Below, in pieces: positions 5,043 to 5,845 of a stretch of DNA of 5,845 nt (its first letter is position 1; every line of letters starts with the position of its first letter). The notes under the pieces are model-generated. The model made no database searches. It had not been told where the DNA came from and saw only the letters and a program-made list of their open reading frames with translations. The DNA lies in contig JAQVHJ010000167.1 in the NCBI GenBank assembly GCA_028696285.1, forward strand, positions 1 to 5,845, written 5' to 3'. A program made the translations under genes and the position numbers. The stretch comes from a bacterium (GTDB lineage: Bacteria > AUK180 > JAQVHJ01).

Positions 5043-5845
5043 TCAATATTTAATAGGGCCTTTATGCCAGTTAGTTTTTTCGTACCAACTGTCGGGATAT
5101 CCGACTTCCTGAACCATTTTGCCCGGTGCATTGACATAGCCATCATCATAACGTGCGACAAGAATCCAGGCGAAATCCCACCATGCTTCCACAACTTGAA
5201 CAGCCTGCGCTTCACAGTATTCCGTCAAATATTTTTTTGCTTCGTCAGGGTTTTTTTTGTAAATTGCAGTTGCTTTTTCTTCAATTGATTTCATGCTTTT
5301 GATCTCAGCGAGTTCAATCTGATCCTGCATCTGCATGATATCCTTAATCATGTAGCTGTATTTCAATGCCGCCCAGTTGGCGACAAAGTTAAATGCCCAC
5401 CATGCGCTTTTCTGGTCAAATTTGGTTGTATCACACGTGTAATAAGGTTCAGCAATACGATCAACCCCGACGTAAAACGGAACAAAGCATGTACTCATTG
5501 GTTCATCGGGACCAAACCATACGATTCCCCCGATAGGATCGGGAAGCCAGTGACGTCCCTGGCAAACATAAGTATATCCGCAACGGAATATTGACAGAGG
5601 TCTTTCCCACCCGCCTTCTCTTTTTATTGAAGGGTCTCCCGTATCGCCCTTCGGGTCTTTGGGACCCGGATACCTGTATGGGCAGCCAAAAGGCCCAGCT
5701 GCGATATCTTTTGATAAATCGAACTCGGTATCCTGGTAATAATCACGGTACAGGTTCATTACATCCCGGACATTTAATTTCTTATCCGGCTTAATAGAAA
5801 ACGGATAGAGTTTTGTGTACTCGTCTTCTACCCGGGGTGAGAGTT
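5043..5845 (-). CDS. C69-family dipeptidase, C-terminal part (5' partial)
   Basis: The reading frame is open from the right edge of the window to TGA at 5045-5043, giving 266 complete codons; the ATG at 5759 is internal, because matching family sequence (KLNVRDVMNLYRDYY) continues upstream of it. The segments LSKDIAAGPFGCPYRYPG, ERPLSIFRCGYTYVCQGR, WLPDPIGGIVWFGPDEP and STCFVPFYVG are the ordered landmarks of peptidase family C69 (Ntn-hydrolase dipeptidases of PepD type, which cleave a broad range of dipeptides). The charged helical stretch and the closing VQEVGYPDSWYEKTNW also fit a C69 C-terminus. The catalytic N-terminal Cys and any signal peptide lie outside the window, so activity and location cannot be judged. 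Full-length relatives are about twice this size. The role is likely peptide or amino-acid use. The zinc-ribbon genes start 101 nt downstream on the same strand, with a distinct leader. Confidence 0.9.
   Translation of the reverse strand, partial: LSPRVEDEYTKLYPFSIKPDKKLNVRDVMNLYRDYYQDTEFDLSKDIAAGPFGCPYRYPGPKDPKGDTGDPSIKREGGWERPLSIFRCGYTYVCQGRHWLPDPIGGIVWFGPDEPMSTCFVPFYVGVDRIAEPYYTCDTTKFDQKSAWWAFNFVANWAALKYSYMIKDIMQMQDQIELAEIKSMKSIEEKATAIYKKNPDEAKKYLTEYCEAQAVQVVEAWWDFAWILVARYDDGYVNAPGKMVQEVGYPDSWYEKTNWHKGPIKY

Overview
The window reads as a piece of chromosome from an AT-rich, probably uncultured bacterium. Protein families (FGE-like C-lectin domain, class I methyltransferase, trypsin-fold protein with TPR-like repeats, zinc-ribbon proteins, C69 dipeptidase), Shine-Dalgarno sites, two sigma70-type promoters and standard codon use are all bacterial. 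No phage, transposase, CRISPR, rRNA or tRNA signature is visible. Heptamer tandem repeats and long perfect palindromes between genes remind me of low-GC candidate phyla such as the Cloacimonadota, but I cannot place the organism from this sequence alone.

Left part (1-1144, plus strand): the end of a formylglycine-generating-enzyme-like (FGE-sulfatase fold) protein, followed after 2 nt by a SAM-dependent methyltransferase; these look like one transcription unit. A perfect 38-nt palindromic element follows. Middle (1250-3144): a near-consensus promoter drives a gene with an N-terminal helical repeat and a C-terminal trypsin-fold domain that lacks all recognisable catalytic residues. This gene converges on a minus-strand gene for an endonuclease III-like protein with a C-terminal four-cysteine (probable [4Fe-4S]) motif, which has its own promoter. 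Both genes terminate inside the same seven-copy ACCGTTS heptamer array.

Right part (3145-5845): a perfect 34-nt palindrome abuts a 5'-truncated, frameshifted remnant of a TPR-like gene (plus strand). Next come two tandem paralogous minus-strand genes, each encoding three zinc ribbons and a conserved C-terminal tail. Last is the C-terminal half of a C69-family dipeptidase that runs off the right edge.

The genes do not form a recognisable pathway. The window is a patchwork of short transcription units, with signs of decay (pseudogene, degenerate active sites), local duplication (zinc-ribbon pair) and repeat-mediated remodelling of gene ends. I found no convincing defence or biosynthetic system. 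The most notable points are the repeat array shared by two gene termini, the probable pseudoenzymes and the zinc-ribbon pair.
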